64,000 bases of DNA from contig NC_134366.1 in the NCBI RefSeq assembly GCF_035582795.1, positions 26,955,661-27,019,660 of the forward strand, written 5' to 3'. The first letter of the stretch is position 1. Each line of letters starts with the position of its first letter. The DNA is from Mycteria americana (lineage: Eukaryota; Chordata; Aves; Ciconiiformes; Ciconiidae). Below the pieces are notes generated by a model. That model was not told the DNA's origin. It did no database searches and was given only the letters and a program-made list of their open reading frames with translations. Below, piece by piece: positions 1 to 15,559 of the stretch. The position numbers and the translations under genes were made by a program.

Positions 1-3000
1 TTAGGTATTCAGGTAGTAGCAGATAACTGGGCAGTTGCTCTAGTTCAACCAGACATGAAGAAGCTCTGATCCTGAAACAATTACTGCAGTGCTGACATTC
101 CGTTAAATGAGGTCTGATTCAAAGCTAGAGAAATGTGATTACAAGGCTTCTGGATCAGAGCTGGCTTTCCCTCAGGCAGTTCAGAGCATAGGGGAAGTGG
201 CCATGCAGTTGTCTGTATTTCTTTATGCAGATATGTTCTGCAGATGTTTGTTTCAAGTTTCAAATGCTTTTTTTATTTTCTTTGGGGAGCAGGTTAGGGT
301 AATGTAAAAATGCCCAGAGCCTGGAAAAATACTGAGTAGGTGGGAACCTTGCTAAGTATGATAAAATTGGATGTTACTTCAAGTTGACTAAAAATTTATT
401 AAGTCAAAGTAAAAAAATCTGTAAAGAAAACATAACCTTGAGACTGATTTCATGCTATCCAGCACCTACTATCTATTTGAAAATGGGTGTAAAGTTCATG
501 CTGCACAGTTGGCACACTTATTATGTACAATTACAGATGACTTCATGCATTGTAGGGCAATACCTCTATAGTGAGTCTGCAAGGTAATGGCTTGATCCTG
601 TGCCTTGCACCATCAATAGTAAGGTTTTCAATGCCTTCGGTTGTTTAGAATCCTGACACTAGAACAACATCTGGAAAAAGCCAGTCTGATTGTATGAATA
701 CGAACCTAGATTCCCAAAGCAATTCTTCACCAGTTCCTTAGAAATCCCATTCCCTTAAGACTGTGCTATGGCACATTTTATCCCAACACTGTTTGGATGT
801 ATGCTTTGTGTCATCCAGAAGCACACATGCTTTAACACATACTGTTTTCAGGCAATCAGGCTGACACAGAAAGAAAAGGAACCACTCAAAACATGGTTTT
901 GACATTGAGCTAATCAGCACTGTCTGGGATTTATTATTCTTCATACAAAAACAATCTGAAAGGCAAAAATCTTGTGAACATAACTTGATATTCATTTTGC
1001 ATGTAGAATTCCCTTTGACAAACACCTCTTTGGTGGTACAAAGGGCTCATCTTGCCCCTTTGCACATTAACTTGGTGAAACATGCCAAAGACTGTGACGC
1101 TCAATTAGAAATGAGTTACAAGACCACCTTAGAATTAAACTAATTTAAATTTGCTTTCATGAGAAAAGAATGGCCTTGCTTTCTACAAACATCAATTGTA
1201 AAATTGTATCAAATGATCCAATATTTCCTACAGCCATAAATTATGTGGATGCTGTGTGCAAGCTGTGTAAGTGAGCCTGTAAGATTCCAGTGCAAATGCT
1301 GAAAAGAAAAGAACTCCTTGTGTTTGTGGAGGATCTCATGTAGCAACAGTCCAAATCTGCCTTTCTCTCAAGTGGACAGTATCCAAAAGTTAAACCATCT
1401 GCTGGGGCCTATATTCAAGATTAAGCACTCAGCCTGTCAGCCAAGAGGCATGATTGATTCTTAGTTTTAGGACATAAAAATGCTAATGTGAGTACATTTT
1501 TTCTTATGCTCTTTGTGAACATTTCCCTTTTTAATCTGAGCCCTCTTAGGACTAATGAGATCAGCATGGTTTGTTATACTGAAGTACTTGTTCTACCTGC
1601 AGGCATCTGAGACTATTTTCCCTCTATATTGCATGTCCAGAAAAAAACTTTAAAAAAATGAAAAATGGTGGGAAATAATGTTTGCACAGAAGATGGAACT
1701 GTCAAAGAACATGCAAATCTGAGTTAGATTCTTTTCAGGTGTAAACAGGTCCTTCTAATGCAGTCTGACTAACATTTACACACCTGGGCTATTACATACC
1801 TCTCAAACATTGCCACAATAAACTTTTCAGTTTTAGGAATATTAAAAAAATTCTGCTTCTTAACCAGGCATACTTTTAACCTTGTTTGCTTGGAAAAAAA
1901 AAACATATCTCATCCTTGTGTTAAATAGTCAATGCCTTGTTCTAGGAACAAGTGATTCTGAAATAATAAAGGCTTTCTGGCTCTCCAGAGGTTCTTAGGT
2001 CCTTATTATTGCTTTTGGATGATGGTCGCCTTCTGTTTAGAATTGCTAAATGCATTTATCCTGGCTGACAGGCCTTCTGATACCTGTAGAGTTGACTGCA
2101 GGGTTGTGTGTGTGCACAAGCATGCTGGATTCTAACAAAACACCTTGTTTACATGGTCTGTCCCTAACCTGGGAAGTGTTATTTTCTTTCTTTTGTTTAA
2201 GTAATCACCACAGTGACCCGTTAGCCTAAACGACCTTATACTGCTGGTAACAAACTGCCTGAAGGAGTATTGACCACAAATACCAACTCTGATACTTGTC
2301 ACTCTCTCTTTGTGGAGCTTTCCAGAGCACACTCCATTTCCAGCTACACGAGTATCAGATCTGCACTGATGTGACTGAGTGGAGCTGTGACTGACTCACC
2401 TACAGGCCAACGATGACCTTGTCAAAGCCAGTGCTCAGACTTCTGCTCACCACAGACCTGTGTTTTTCTTCTCATAAGCAAGAACTAGATGAGACGAGAG
2501 GATTTAGAAGCTGATCACAGCAGGACCCTGACTGAAATATATGCTTTGACTTCTCCTCTGAGGGAGTCTATGTCTCTTCACTAATCGCTAGGAAGCCCTG
2601 GGAGACCAGCCAAGTACCTAAGCAACTGAAACTAGAGAATTTAAAATCCAACCTCCCCATCATGAGTGAGGTGAAGTACTGGGGCCTCCATCCTGCCAGC
2701 TGATTTTTGTGGGTGAACTCCTGAAAAATTACTATTATTTGTATGGTTATCTTGTGTGATTAAGTTCTATATAAAAACCATTTTAAAGGTGTTTTGTGCA
2801 GTTAGAGCTACCACTGCTTACCCATTACTAAAATAGCACTATAGTAATGTAGGCCTCCCTGTAGGCACAGTGACTGAAGAAGAAACCACTTCAGGCTGAC
2901 TGATATGAGTAAGCAGTGATGAAGCATTTTGCGTGGGAGCACAATGCAGCGTGTGTGCATGTGGATGTGTGGGGTTTTTTTTTCCCAAAGGACTATATAA

Positions 3001-6000
3001 AATCAGGTATCCAAGACATCTACACAAAGGCTTCTTTCATATTCATGACTCTAAACACAGTATTTGCTACAGGCTATTTTTAAATATAGTGTAAATTAAC
3101 TTTCACCATTTGCTTATACCTAAAACCAAGACCAGTCATAAGGATAGCTTCTAAAGATATTTTATGTGAAAACCACTATAGATAGCTACTAAAAGAATGC
3201 ATGCCCTCTATAGTTCTCAGTTTAGAGAGCTCAGTTACACCACATACATGCATATATAAATATACACAAAGAAATGCTCCATTAAATAAAATGTGGCAAT
3301 AAGGAGTTATTCAAAAGTCAGAACTCTTTGAGCAGTTTAATCTTACGATTCAGTTCTAAAAGACAAGTAAAATTATTGATGTGCCTTGTGCAAAATGCAG
3401 ACATACTCAACAAATGTTTCTGTCCCATATCTGGAAAGAAGCAAGATGACACATTTCTCATGCATTGATGATGGAGTAGTTTGCAGCCCATTAGTAACTA
3501 TGGAGGATGTTAAACATCTACTAGAAATAAACATTTTTAAATCAGCAAGCTAGATACCTAGCACCCAAAAGTCCCTTAAAGAGCTGGTTGAGGAAATGTC
3601 TGGTATGCCAATGCAGTTTTTTAATAAATCCTGGAGTAGTGAGGAAAGTCTAGAAGAGTACAAATGAGATAACATTGATTCAATATTAAAAAGAAGGACA
3701 TAAAGGAAGGCCTGAGTAATTATGCTGCTGTGACATCAGGCCTAGACAGAATAAGAAATAGCACATGCAATTCAGTTAATAGAGTGAATGGATGGGAATG
3801 GAATTCCTGTTTTTCAGTAAAGCTCTATGTTCTTTAAATTGAAGATTTTAAACTAAACTGTTGCCATTTTTAAACAAAATTCCAATTTTGCTTGGTAAAG
3901 GTAACTGGACAGGTGGAACAGTATAATTCATAGGAAGTTTAAGTCTTACCTGGCACTCTGCTGGGCGTTGCTACTATTCAGTGCATCACGCATTAAAACA
4001 GTTTATGAACAAGTTTGACAAGAGTTTTAAAAAGTAATTGACAAATCAGAACCATTTTTCCCTGGAGACTCATTCTGTCATTATTATGCCTCATGCTATT
4101 CAGCAGTTTTGCAAATGACCTGGGAGTAAATATGAAACTACTTGTGCTAAAGCTAGCGGGCAAGGAAATGGTTGCTGGAATAATGCTGAGGAACCAGATT
4201 AAGTAATAAGCTGATCACATTCCAGGAAGACACATTTTAATAGCTGCCCTAATAGAAAGACAATACTTCTCCCTGTATCTTATCTTGCTCATATCCTTAA
4301 CTAAATCAGGACTGCAAAGCTACAATGTCTATTGAAGCAGAAACACTCAGAAGTTACAGGTCATGCTGGAGATAAAGTTTCACATGAACGCCTAGTGTGA
4401 TACATACATCTTGGATACATTTATTTGGAGTATTGAGCAGGACAAGAGAGATGATGGCACTTCTGTGAATTGTGTTGGTGTGGCCAGCATTATGATACTA
4501 TGTACAGTCCTGCGATGAAATTTGTCTCACTTCATCACACACACTCACAGTGTAGACTTCTACATGTGTTAATCTCTAGATGGCTTTCACAGTTAATGGA
4601 AATGAGCTCATTTAAGGTGATGCTCTTTTCATTATAAAAGGCATCCTAAAATAGCTTGAAGATGCCTGTCTGTGGCACACTGTAGGTGCTTCTCCTTAGG
4701 TTAAATGAATCCAATCTGTGGTATCAGATACTTTAGAAAATAGTGAGAAACTGGACAGCATGCAAAGTTATTCCAAGCTTCCTAAGAACCATGTACAGGA
4801 AGAATCCACAATTGTTTATGGTATCAGAAGAGTGAAAAATGACTTTTTAGAATAAGGAAGAAACAGAATAACAAAAGTATAAATTGGTGGTAGCTAAACA
4901 GGCAGCAAACTACTAAGGGGAAATGGAGAAATCTCCTGTCTGAAGAAAAATCAGGTATCTTCTTAGAATACATGGTTTAGCTGAAGACAAGATAGAGTAC
5001 AGCAGTGAATGAGTGAAAAGCAATGGCCTGTGATGTACTGATTAGGCTGGATGATCTAATGATCCCTTGTGATCTTAACCTTGACAAGACAATGAGTTGC
5101 TCAGTTTAACTGCAGGAAAGATAAGGTTCTGATGCAGAAATGCTCTCAGTATAAGAATGGAGGCATGCTTATAGGCAAATAAAGTTAGTTAAGACAAGCT
5201 GCAAACCTGTGATTTAAAGTTTATTACGTGTTAGTTAATAGCATTTTTTTTTTCCATAGAGTTAAATTTCACAGCTTTTTGTGGGTCTGCTTGGTGCTAA
5301 AGCTATGGCACAAACAGGGTTTTATTATGGGGTAGGGACCATATAGAAGGAAAAAAAATATTATATATGAGTTTTTTTAGAATGCAGGTGGAAGACAAGT
5401 AATAATAAAAGGCAGATAACTCCCATGTTGGCCTGTCTTAACTAAATAGTTATGACTAGTAAACCCTTGCCTATATTCTGGAAATGTTTGGTTAAAGATA
5501 AGCAGTCTTTTGTGTTGTTAATGCATCAAATAATATATTACCAAGGCACAGCTTTGTCAAGTGTACCTAGAGAGCTACAGCTGTACCTCTTCAGGCTTAC
5601 CTTATGGTGCAGGACAGTATGTGTACGTCCATACAGACCTCCAGACGGGGCTGAAGCCTGCTCCTGTTAGTTCTCCAACGTTAAAATAGGGCAGTTCAAT
5701 TGAGTTGGTTGCTTTACTGGTAGATGAACCTCCTAAGGATCAGCTCTATTCTGCAGCAAGCTGTATTCATACCCACAATGCTCAATAAGGTACTAAAAAA
5801 ATGTATGGTGGGTAGAAAAAAGGGGCAGAAAAGATTTGCAGAAGTATGTTTGGCTCTGTTAATTTCATCACATATACATGCAGAGCCCTGTAAAACATGC
5901 AACAGATTAGGAACTGCACACAGAAAGTAGCATCAACTTAGGGCGAGCCACTTGCCACTGTCGCTTCCTAGAAACATGAACAGAATGCTGGTAATAGGGA

Positions 6001-8869
6001 ACAAACATTTCAGCAGTGAGTACAAAGACCAGAAGAAAACATATCTGAATGTGATGTATACAGATTTACCCTTAACTCACTGCTGCTCCTGATGCATGTC
6101 TAGTCCAGAATTCACAGCACAATTCACAATTTTTTTACTTCTTCTAAATTAACCTATCCAACTCTAAAATATGCAGTTGAATGTTAATGAAAGAGCTAGT
6201 CAGAAAATAGAAGTCTACAAAAGCAAGTTGCATTGTCCTCCAGCTTCTATGATTTTTTTCCCAGCCCTCAGTCTTGTACTCTTGATTTTCTTATATGGAG
6301 TAAGTATCAACCATTGTTTTGCTAGCTTGAGTAAGCCACCCTCTTTGCTTCATTCTGTTCCCCTTCAGACCATGCTAATCCTTCTCTCCAGCTATGCCAT
6401 GTAGAGTTTTTCTTGCATGTGAACAACCATGGCTCTACCCACCATTCCCGATGCAGAGCTTGCCAAATAGAGACCTGATCACGGATATGATAGAGCTCAC
6501 TAGCCAGGGTGGATGTTGTACACTGTGTAGATACACTGAGAGAGAAGCTCTTCTTCAAAGAGCTGACAGTAGACAATGTAACTCAGATGGACAAAAGATG
6601 TGATGTGAGATGGAAGGTCTTGCTTCACTAGGGCGAGGTAAGAAGCTGAGGGTTGATATTAAACAATACTTAAGGGTCTCAAGTAGATTCGTAGTAAGAG
6701 TTTCAAAAATGCTGTAGCTGACTAGACACTTAAATCTTGCTGATTGCACTAGAAGCTGAGTTCCTTATCTGCCAATTGCATATCCACAGCTTCAGGTTAG
6801 CAGCAACCCAGGAAGTCTCTGAGGTAGCAGAATAAGGCAGTGGATTCCTCACAGTTTCTACAATTTTCACCAGTTGCCTTATCCCACTAGTTTGGGGATG
6901 ACAGAGCATTAACAGCCACACATTATAAACCAGAGATAAGTGTAATGTCAAGTGAATTAACTCCTTAAAACATGAGCTCCTCCCTGTTGGGGAAACCTTC
7001 TCATGAAAGCCACCATGCTATGATGGTGCAAATAGGTGGCAAAGAGCCAGGTTCTAGGCTAGGTAGTTTATTTCCTAGGCACAAACATGACCCATTTCTC
7101 TAGAGAGAGAGATTAATACCCCCTCTTACGACTGTGCCAGCATCTATCAAGTCCAGCAATGTTAGTTTTAAAAACCTTTACAAACCATCGCTAGCTCTCC
7201 AGGATCAAGGATACTGTTCCTGAATTTTCAGGAAAAATTGCTGTGTGATCTGGCATTTCCAAACTCATATTCAGTTGGACATATATTTCAAGTAGCTAAA
7301 GTTGTTTGAAAGGGAGGAGGGGAAGGAAACTCCATCTTATTACTACAGTGCTAACAATGTTAAAAAAAGTGAGCATGCCAATTGGTAATGCAACATTCAC
7401 AAAAGTCTTTGCAGGTTTTATCCAAGCTGTATCCCCGTCCAGCTAGTAAAAATTCTGTAACCTCCCATCCAAACATGCCCTTCTAACCCTTACTAATTCC
7501 TACATTTTTCTCATTCCTCTGCTATAATGTTAGTTTGCTTACTAAAGTGTGGGTACCTAACTTGAGGTCCAGCTGCTACTGTTTGTGAGCCAATCCATAG
7601 GACTGTGCATATTTTTGAAACACTGAGGCTGCTGTTTCCCTGTAGAAAGTAAAAGCGTTTCCCTGATAATGCACAACCAGCTGGCTGACCAGTTTTTGCT
7701 TAGGTACAGTCAATGTCTATTGTTCTTCATTTTGCAGTGTTCTGAGAGATCCACCACTGATTAGTGTCCCAAAAGAAAACTTACCATCTCTTAATTGATT
7801 CACTCAGAATTCCCAGGAACCCTTAAATTCTTCATGCTCATCAGATCTTAAAAGAAAACAAGAGTAAAAGATGTATTACTGTCTGACATAAAGGGATTTA
7901 TTAAAGTTACTTTATGCAGGATTTAAATAGATGTTTATAAAACAAGATAAACTTTGAAAACAGTAACTTTGTATGTTACTACAGATAACTATGGATAAAT
8001 ACATAAGGAAAAATAAAAGTGATGAACTACAATATGAAATACTCTAGCTTTTGTTTAAGCTGAGTTTTAATGTCTTAAAAAGACATTTATGTTGTGGTAT
8101 GTTTCCTGGACTGAATATCTATGTTATATAAAGGCCACTGAAGTGCTCCCTTCCCCCTTCCGTTTATAGCCTTTTTAGTTTAGATCAATCGTCATCCATC
8201 TGAACACGAAAAGCCACTTCTCATATTTTTCCCTCAGTGTTTTCTCTATCTGCAGCAATCAATAAAATAAATAAGAAAATATAAAAAGTAGAAATCAATG
8301 AAATTTTATCAAGCATGAAATGGCATTTTAACAAAACAGGGGGTTTTGCTGAAGTAATGTTTCAGTAAGGAAGGAAATACCATTGACTTTATTACAGCTG
8401 CCTAATGTTTTCCATGAACTGCAGAAAATAATTCATTGTATCTTAGTGACCTACAATAACAGCTGACTGCTTGCACTTGATGGAAATGTGATTTGTGCCT
8501 ACTAAAAATTAACTATTTAACTTCTCCATATTCTTCTCTCTGGTAACACATTAGTTTCCTTTGAATTCTGTTTTGAACTGCTTCCTGAGATGTGAACTCC
8601 AGTTGCTATGCACACAAACACCAATTGCTATGCAATGTTCTTCCACGAAAGAAGAAAAATACAGGCAGACTGTATGTTTCTGTGATCTGTAAAACCCATG
8701 CTGGGCTCTAAAAGACTGCACTTAGATGAGGCCCCTTCTTTTTAACAGTCATTTTATCTCAAAGGTTCAATAACATAATAAAGGAACATTTCTGACAGTT
8801 GCACATGTGCAGACACACGCATACACATGCATGCTCAGCAGAAAGTTCCAGTATCTATTCACATAGTGT
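1..8869. other. AT-rich intergenic or intronic DNA, no gene recognised
   Basis: No reading frame here exceeds about 100 codons or resembles a known protein, and no tRNA, CR1 tail or LTR was recognised. There are only short homopolymers and scattered CA/TG-rich patches. If the next gene to the left is CDK6, as in the mammalian order, this could be its first intron, but no CDK6 exon was found. Confidence 0.5.
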
Positions 8870-9002
8870 AAAACTGTATATGTAGGTACATCACATATAC
8901 AATATCTATGAACATATACACCTACACTGCATATACACTACATATACTACATTTATACACTACATACACTACACACCTACACTGCATATACACCTACACT
9001 TC
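8870..9002. repeat. Imperfect tandem repeat rich in CTACAC and ATATAC
   Basis: A 21-base block starting ACACCTACACTG occurs identically at 8918 and at 8973. Between and around the two copies are degenerate repeats of CATATACAC, CACTACATA and similar words. This is a local minisatellite or degenerate microsatellite with no coding content. Confidence 0.7.
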
Positions 9003-12000
9003 TCCACTTCATTTCCCACCTGCTGCTTAAAGTACTGGACCCATGTGTCAATTGCCTCTATGCACGTCAGGATGCAACTGGGCTCAAAGAATAGCTGAAA
9101 TACCAAAGTGAGAAGGAACCTGTGGTTGTTGAACCACAACAAGCTTATATAATGAAAAGTTTGACTCTTCTGTCACTGGGAGGTCATTCAACAAAGTTCC
9201 CTGAGATTGTTCAGTGTTTTATTGGACTTTTTGTTTATTTTATCCTTCCTGTCAAATGGAAATGATTGGGTAATCAATTGGCACAGGCTACAAGCAGACT
9301 TAATGTCCCCACGAGTACCTTTACCTTGAGTTCACTTTTACCTGGTGAAAAGAAGCTTATATTCATGTAGACCTACATTTTTCCTTTTCAGGCATTTAAA
9401 TGAATGAAGAGAAAACATGTAATGTAAACCTTGATAAACAGGTTCAGAATGATGGCCATATGCTTAAATATTGTGAAAATCAAATTCTACAGAAGGGGAA
9501 TGCTCATCACTGACAGCTGTGTCGTAACAGGCCTTTCAGATAAATGTATTCCATAGCTAGCTTATGTGGTTCTTACAAACTAAAGGTGGATATGTCTGAC
9601 AGATTTTGTCTTGCTTAACCTCATAGAAAACATCTATGTGATGCAAATAAATGTTAGAACAATTTTATAAAAAATACTGCAAAGCTTTCTGTCTCAGTGG
9701 GTATTCCAATAGCATGCTTCAGGCATTCATTATGTAGAAAGCACCACTCACTGATACTCATTCTTTATTACTAATTTCACTGGATATACTCTCTGGGAAA
9801 TAAGAAGCAAAACACAGATGCCTAAATGGCTTGCTCTACACCATCATATTCTACACTTCACCTTCTCTTCTAATGTTCCTTCTCCCTAAACTAAATTGCC
9901 TCAAAATTTTTAGTCTGTTTTTGCATTGAAATTTTTCTCTGCCCTAGTAAGAATTAATGAGAAAGTAAAAATAAAGTTATATTTGGCATATTGTTTTTGA
10001 GCTTGTGTGATCTTAACACTCAGGTTAGAAAGGTAAAACTGTTTTTATGTGGCATTAAAATGTTTACAGTATTACTCTCAATATTTTTCTTAGAGTGACT
10101 TAATTTCTTGCTTGGTTTTCAATGACTGTTAAAAATGGAGTGGATTTTTTCATTTATAATTATGCATAGGTTTTTCCAGCTGATTTATAGCACATCAACA
10201 TGTACAAGTAGTTTGATTTCCTTGACTTACCTACGCTGAATTCTATATGTTGTCATGTTTCTACATTTTGTTATCTTCCCTTGAAGTTTTTCACTAGCCT
10301 CTTGCCATTTTACTACACCTTTGCCTTCTACAAATGCTTGTACTGATTTGTAAGACTCTCTATTTTTTTTCTCCAGGTTAAACATCAGGAGAGGAACGCT
10401 CACTTAGAATAAGATCTTAGAGAGTCCTAACCAACTGTTACCACACTGTAGAATTTTATATTTTAATGTTATTATTAAAAAAATGCCTTAATGAAAAAAG
10501 TGCACTGAGAAACCTGCACAAAGATTACTTACAACACCAGTAGATAATGGTGCTCCCAGTGGCACCAATGCCATCGGGAATGACAGCACTGAAGTAAATA
10601 TAGTTACAAGACATAGCTGTATCAGAGTTAAGGCAGAAAAGAATCAGTTCCATAATCTTTGGTTATATGTTTGCACAATATTATTTAAAGAATATAACAC
10701 AAATTCATACTTTTTTTCCTAAAGAACACCTTCCAGATGAGTATGTAGTAATATCTTGTACACTTTTTCATTCCTCTGTGTGTATACATTGTGCAAAAGT
10801 GTATGTACTGGATGTGTTGTCTTCTACTGTCAACATAATTGTTCTTAAATACAGTTCAGAAGATGAGATGGTTAACTAACTGTGCACTTTCTCAGGTTAC
10901 AGCCATTCTTAAATACAACTTGTGAAGTTGAGAGATTACCCTTCAATGAATTTACCCTCGTGTGCACCAAAGCAAGTACAAGTAAAGGGTGTAAAATTAA
11001 TCCCTGTAGTGTTGCAGACATTTAATAGTATTTTGGTCAATGCTTGCAATTCAGTCTCAGCTTGGTGCATGTTTCAGCATCTGATACATCAACATTTTCT
11101 TACTGTAGCTTCTTAACAGAAGCTAGGTATGTTTCTCTAGCAGAATCAGATGCATGTAACTGCAGCTATGTCAATTACTGTATCATGGGCATGTAGCAAA
11201 ACACTCCTCCAGTGTTCTGCTTGGCATGTCTTTAGCGAGCTGCCAGCTTTCCAGACAAATGTAAAAGTCTAGAGGGTACTGTAGCGGAGAAACCACAGTG
11301 GAATGCTGCAACAAAAGAGTTAAGATCGGAAGCCCTACAAAATATAAAACATCAATAATTATACTACAAAAAGCTACTCAGTAAATAACACATGGTAATA
11401 AGCTGTATTTTTGCATGCTACACTAACTGATCTTCTGTGGAAATACAGTCTTCTCTCATACTTGTTAAATATATCCAGACAACGAGACAGCTTGCTTGCC
11501 AGGTGGATTTTCTTTTTTTTTTTTTTTTTTTAATCTTGTGGAATAGTAGAGATAAATCCATGCCTAGATCACCACACTAATTGCTGAAGAGAGTGATGCA
11601 AGTCCATATAAGCGAAATATGTGGTGCTGAGCCAATACTGTACTTTTCAGGGGCCTTAGCTAAAAGGAATTTGAAATAGACACTTGATAGAGAAATTGGA
11701 GTCTCTTGCAGGTTTGCCTCTCTCAGGAGTTCAGTGGACAGTGGCTTCCATGTCTGACATCAAGAAGTATCTTTCAGTGGCATCTGTCAGGTTTACCAGG
11801 GTGCTCTGCCATTTCAGACCCCTGTCAATCCATGCACTTGGTCCTCCACCATCAATACAGGCAATTGGGACATCTCTTTTCCACATGCTAAAAGGACTCA
11901 GTGTATGTATCTTGCTAGGAGCTGGTGCAGGCAAGCAGTTCCTGGAATGGTGAGACAGCTCATCTGTAAATTGCTTTTGCTTCAGTTCCACAGCTGCAAG

Positions 12001-15000
12001 AGCAGCAAGCGCTGGAGCCAGATGAGTCCAGAGAAGAGACTTTGCTAAAGGCTGGCCAGGAAGCCAAGCCACAGGCAGAGACACTGGTACATAAAATGCA
12101 TTCCAGTGGTTGGCATCTGGGCCTTGCAGCTGCCAAGCACACCCAGTGTGTGGCCATGGGTGTTGGCTTCAATACTAGAACATTTTGAGGAGGAGGCCAA
12201 CAACCAGTAACCAGAGAAGACAGCGCCAAGTTACTACAGAAATTACATTCATGTGCCAATTTGCTTGCTATTTCAAAAGACAAAATTTTATCTCATAAGT
12301 ATTGTTTTGAACATACCCACATGACAGTTAACAGAAATATGCTGATATTTGCTAGTGGGGGGAAGGGTGAAATACTTGTGTAAGTGAAACGATGCTCCTT
12401 GGGGCACTGGTTAACAAAACAGAACCATACCCATTATACTATTCCTTAATTAATGCACGAGTTTCCTTAGAGACCACAGCTCTGTTGGGGGACACAAGTC
12501 TGGTGTATTTCTTCCTAAGAGACAGTGTGGGGAGAGTTACATAAAACAAAGACAGAGGTGAAATGAAAGATATGCAGCAAGGCTAAGCAAGTTTCAGCTC
12601 CAAAGACAGGCTTTGTGCACTATTAATGTGTGAGCAGGTCAGAGCATCATGTAAAAAAGGAAAGGTTGTGTTAAACCTTTAGAACATAATAGAATTGAAC
12701 ACATGGCTTAGAGTATAGTATATCTAATGGGATGCACGCTACACAGTCACAAACTGTATCAGGCTGTATATCTAGCTCTCTTCACTGAAGATTATGTCAC
12801 AACAGATGATTACCTTTAATAATGTGTTAAGAGTATACAGGGTCAATCTATAAGCAGAGTCTTTGCCTCCCTCCTGGGAGAGTTACCTTTAAAAAATAAA
12901 AGCTCTTAGGTACTGAAAATACTTGAGCTGTGGTAGCAAAAACTTCATACAGGCTAATTTACCAATCAGATCACATGTTAATTAGCCAAAGAGATTATTG
13001 TTTTAAACACAGTGTTCATTTTCCTTTGAACGAGGCTTGAGCATGTAGCTTCTGCACGATTCTGCAGTTCCTGTCTCCCCAAGCCCAAAAGCAATGCTGG
13101 AGTGCAGTGCTTCTCTGAAGGAGAGCTCTCTAAAAATGTGAGGGTAAGATCCCGTCTCAATGCCTCTCGCAGACCTCCCACCAAATCTTCTCACTTCGCA
13201 GCATCTGCAAATTCAGTTAAGAATCTGAATGTCAATCAATGGTTTTCTCTGGCTCAGTAATCATTCACAATAATGATTTTGTTATTGAAACTTCAGCACC
13301 AGTTCTGTTGAAGATTTACAGGCCAGAATGGAATCCAGCTCTCTGGCCTTTAATTACCCTAGCTCTATAGTGCTAAAAAACCTAGAAAAAAATATCAAAA
13401 GCCACTGAATTAGGCAGATATAACTTTACAAGCTCTTGGGACATATTCATTGAGAAAGACAACATGGCCAATTGAAATAAAAAATCCTAAGTTTCTATCA
13501 TATATGGACTTGAATAAATAAAAACAAAACAAGAAACCTCAAATTGCACCAGAAACCTGTCAACAATCTACTCATAATTTTCTTCTGAGATCTTGGCTTT
13601 TAAATGCCTATCTCATTCAGACTATAAATTAGTGGTGAACTCTTCAGCAGTTAAAATGGCAAGATGTAATAGTCATCCTAGTTAATAGGAATGTTTTCTT
13701 AACTCAGTTAAAGACTGCAAAGTGAGAAACAACTACCTTAAATCCTAGTTTAACTCAACAATTATTCTGTCTCTGAACATAGCTGTTGCATATTAAGTGT
13801 TTGATTTTAATCCCTTTGTTATAACCGAGAATTTACTCACCAAATTACCATGTTCATGTCAATATAAAAAATATTGTATGTGTATCACAGGAGAGCCTGT
13901 GAATTCAAATGGTAATGAGATCTTTTCTTTTCTTTTCTGTTTCTGTGTTACTGGACTAGACTGTGCTGTACTGGGGCTTCTTAACAGTTTGATGTCTGTG
14001 GAACAGATGGCTGAACAGAATGAGTTACTGATGCAGATGCAAAGTTGACACAGAACCATCTCCAGGCAGTGATAATAGAGATGGATGGCTCTGGGAGGGA
14101 AAGTTCACACATCGGTCTGTCTTATCAGCACACTGTAGACCTGAAGTCCTTGACATTTCAGCTTGTTCTCAAGAAAGATGATTTCTCTTTGCTATTATGC
14201 TCATTTTGTTTCTTTTGATACTTGCCTTTTCATGACAACTGCAGGCTGAAGAAATTTAACCATAAAGATTAGTTGCATTTTCTTGTTCTTCTGTAGAAAC
14301 CCTACTTGCAAGACTTGTTACAAACAGCTTAACTAGCAGGACTTTAAAACACCATTTTGCTTCTCCTTTTAAGAAGACTCTCATTCCTTCTCTATCTTTG
14401 CCTTCTACTTGGCCTTTTGGGAGAGCATGTCCATATACCAACCTGTAACTCCCAAATGATCCCTGTGGCCACACTGATCATCATTATATTGAAATCTCCT
14501 ATACACTGATGCCAACAGGAGTTTTACCAAGAATCTCAGCTATTGTTTCTTACGTTCCTCTGCTGTGCAGTCCACTGGTCAGTCTATCATGAGGTGGTAA
14601 CTCACGCAACATTGCATGCATAGTATTGAGCATGTCTGAGGTATTTTTTTGTAACTCTTCCTATGTTTTGTTTCATTGGAGCACACACATCCCATCATAT
14701 GCATAAACGGGATCCATCTTGACTGCTTGAACTAAAACAGTCAGTTTGTGCTCTTTTCTCATTTCCCTTAGCTACAAGACTTAAATACAGGAATTATTGT
14801 TGAAGAAGGCGGGAAGCTAGCATGACGACAGTCTTCTTTCTTCCCTGTTTTCTCACTCCTTCTCATTATTAGCATTATTAATTCATAACTGTTACTGTAT
14901 TCTTTGCTGTTGCAACTTTCTCCTTCAGTCTCCCATCTGCTGCGAAGCCAGACCTCTCCCAACGCAGACATAGCTGCACTGAAGCTGGTGCTACAGTTTG

Positions 15001-15559
15001 GCTCAGCGTGAAGTGGTGGAGCCCTAAGCTCCTCCCAGGGAACACAGCTGCTGAGTAGGAAAGAGCACGTTTTTCATTCTGAGCTTTTAAGCAACAGCCA
15101 GGAACAGGCAAGTGCCTACGAAGAGGAAGTCAGAAGTTGTCTTGTGACAGGTTACATAAGCTGAAGGTTTGTGGTTCCAATAGGCAAAGGGAAACCAGAA
15201 AAAGCTTTCTGCAGCAGAGTCCTCAAATTCAAGCAATACGGATTTGTCACAGCCAATACTCCCCTCACTGGAGGGTGGGTTGTGCTTCTAGCTGGGATCA
15301 ACCCAAAGTGAGAAACTCCCTGTGGTGCTGGCTCTCCTCAGTCCCCTTGGGCAATAGTAAGTCCCTCCAGCTGAGCCCTGCCACTCTCCTCCCATCTTTT
15401 CACTCAGGATGCATTAACTCTTGCCACACTGCCGCCTGGATCGGGCGTTTTGCTGTTAGACGAAGTCCAGGTCACTCATTGCAGCCCCATCAGTCTCTGG
15501 TCCTTCTGCTCAGCATCTGCCAAAACGGTGGCAGTGATGGAGAGGGCCTGCCACTGCCC
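9003..15559. other. Non-coding DNA, no gene recognised
   Basis: There are only short chance frames. A run of 20 T lies at 11513-11532 without clear SINE or LINE sequence beside it. GC content rises from about 15.0 kb toward the CpG island. Short GC-rich frames at 15.1-15.5 kb look like composition effects and match no family I recognise. Confidence 0.5.

Noticed and set aside
1-15559. CDK6 coding exons expected by synteny
   Set aside because: No translation in any frame resembles the CDK6 kinase start or later exons, so only its possible promoter is proposed.
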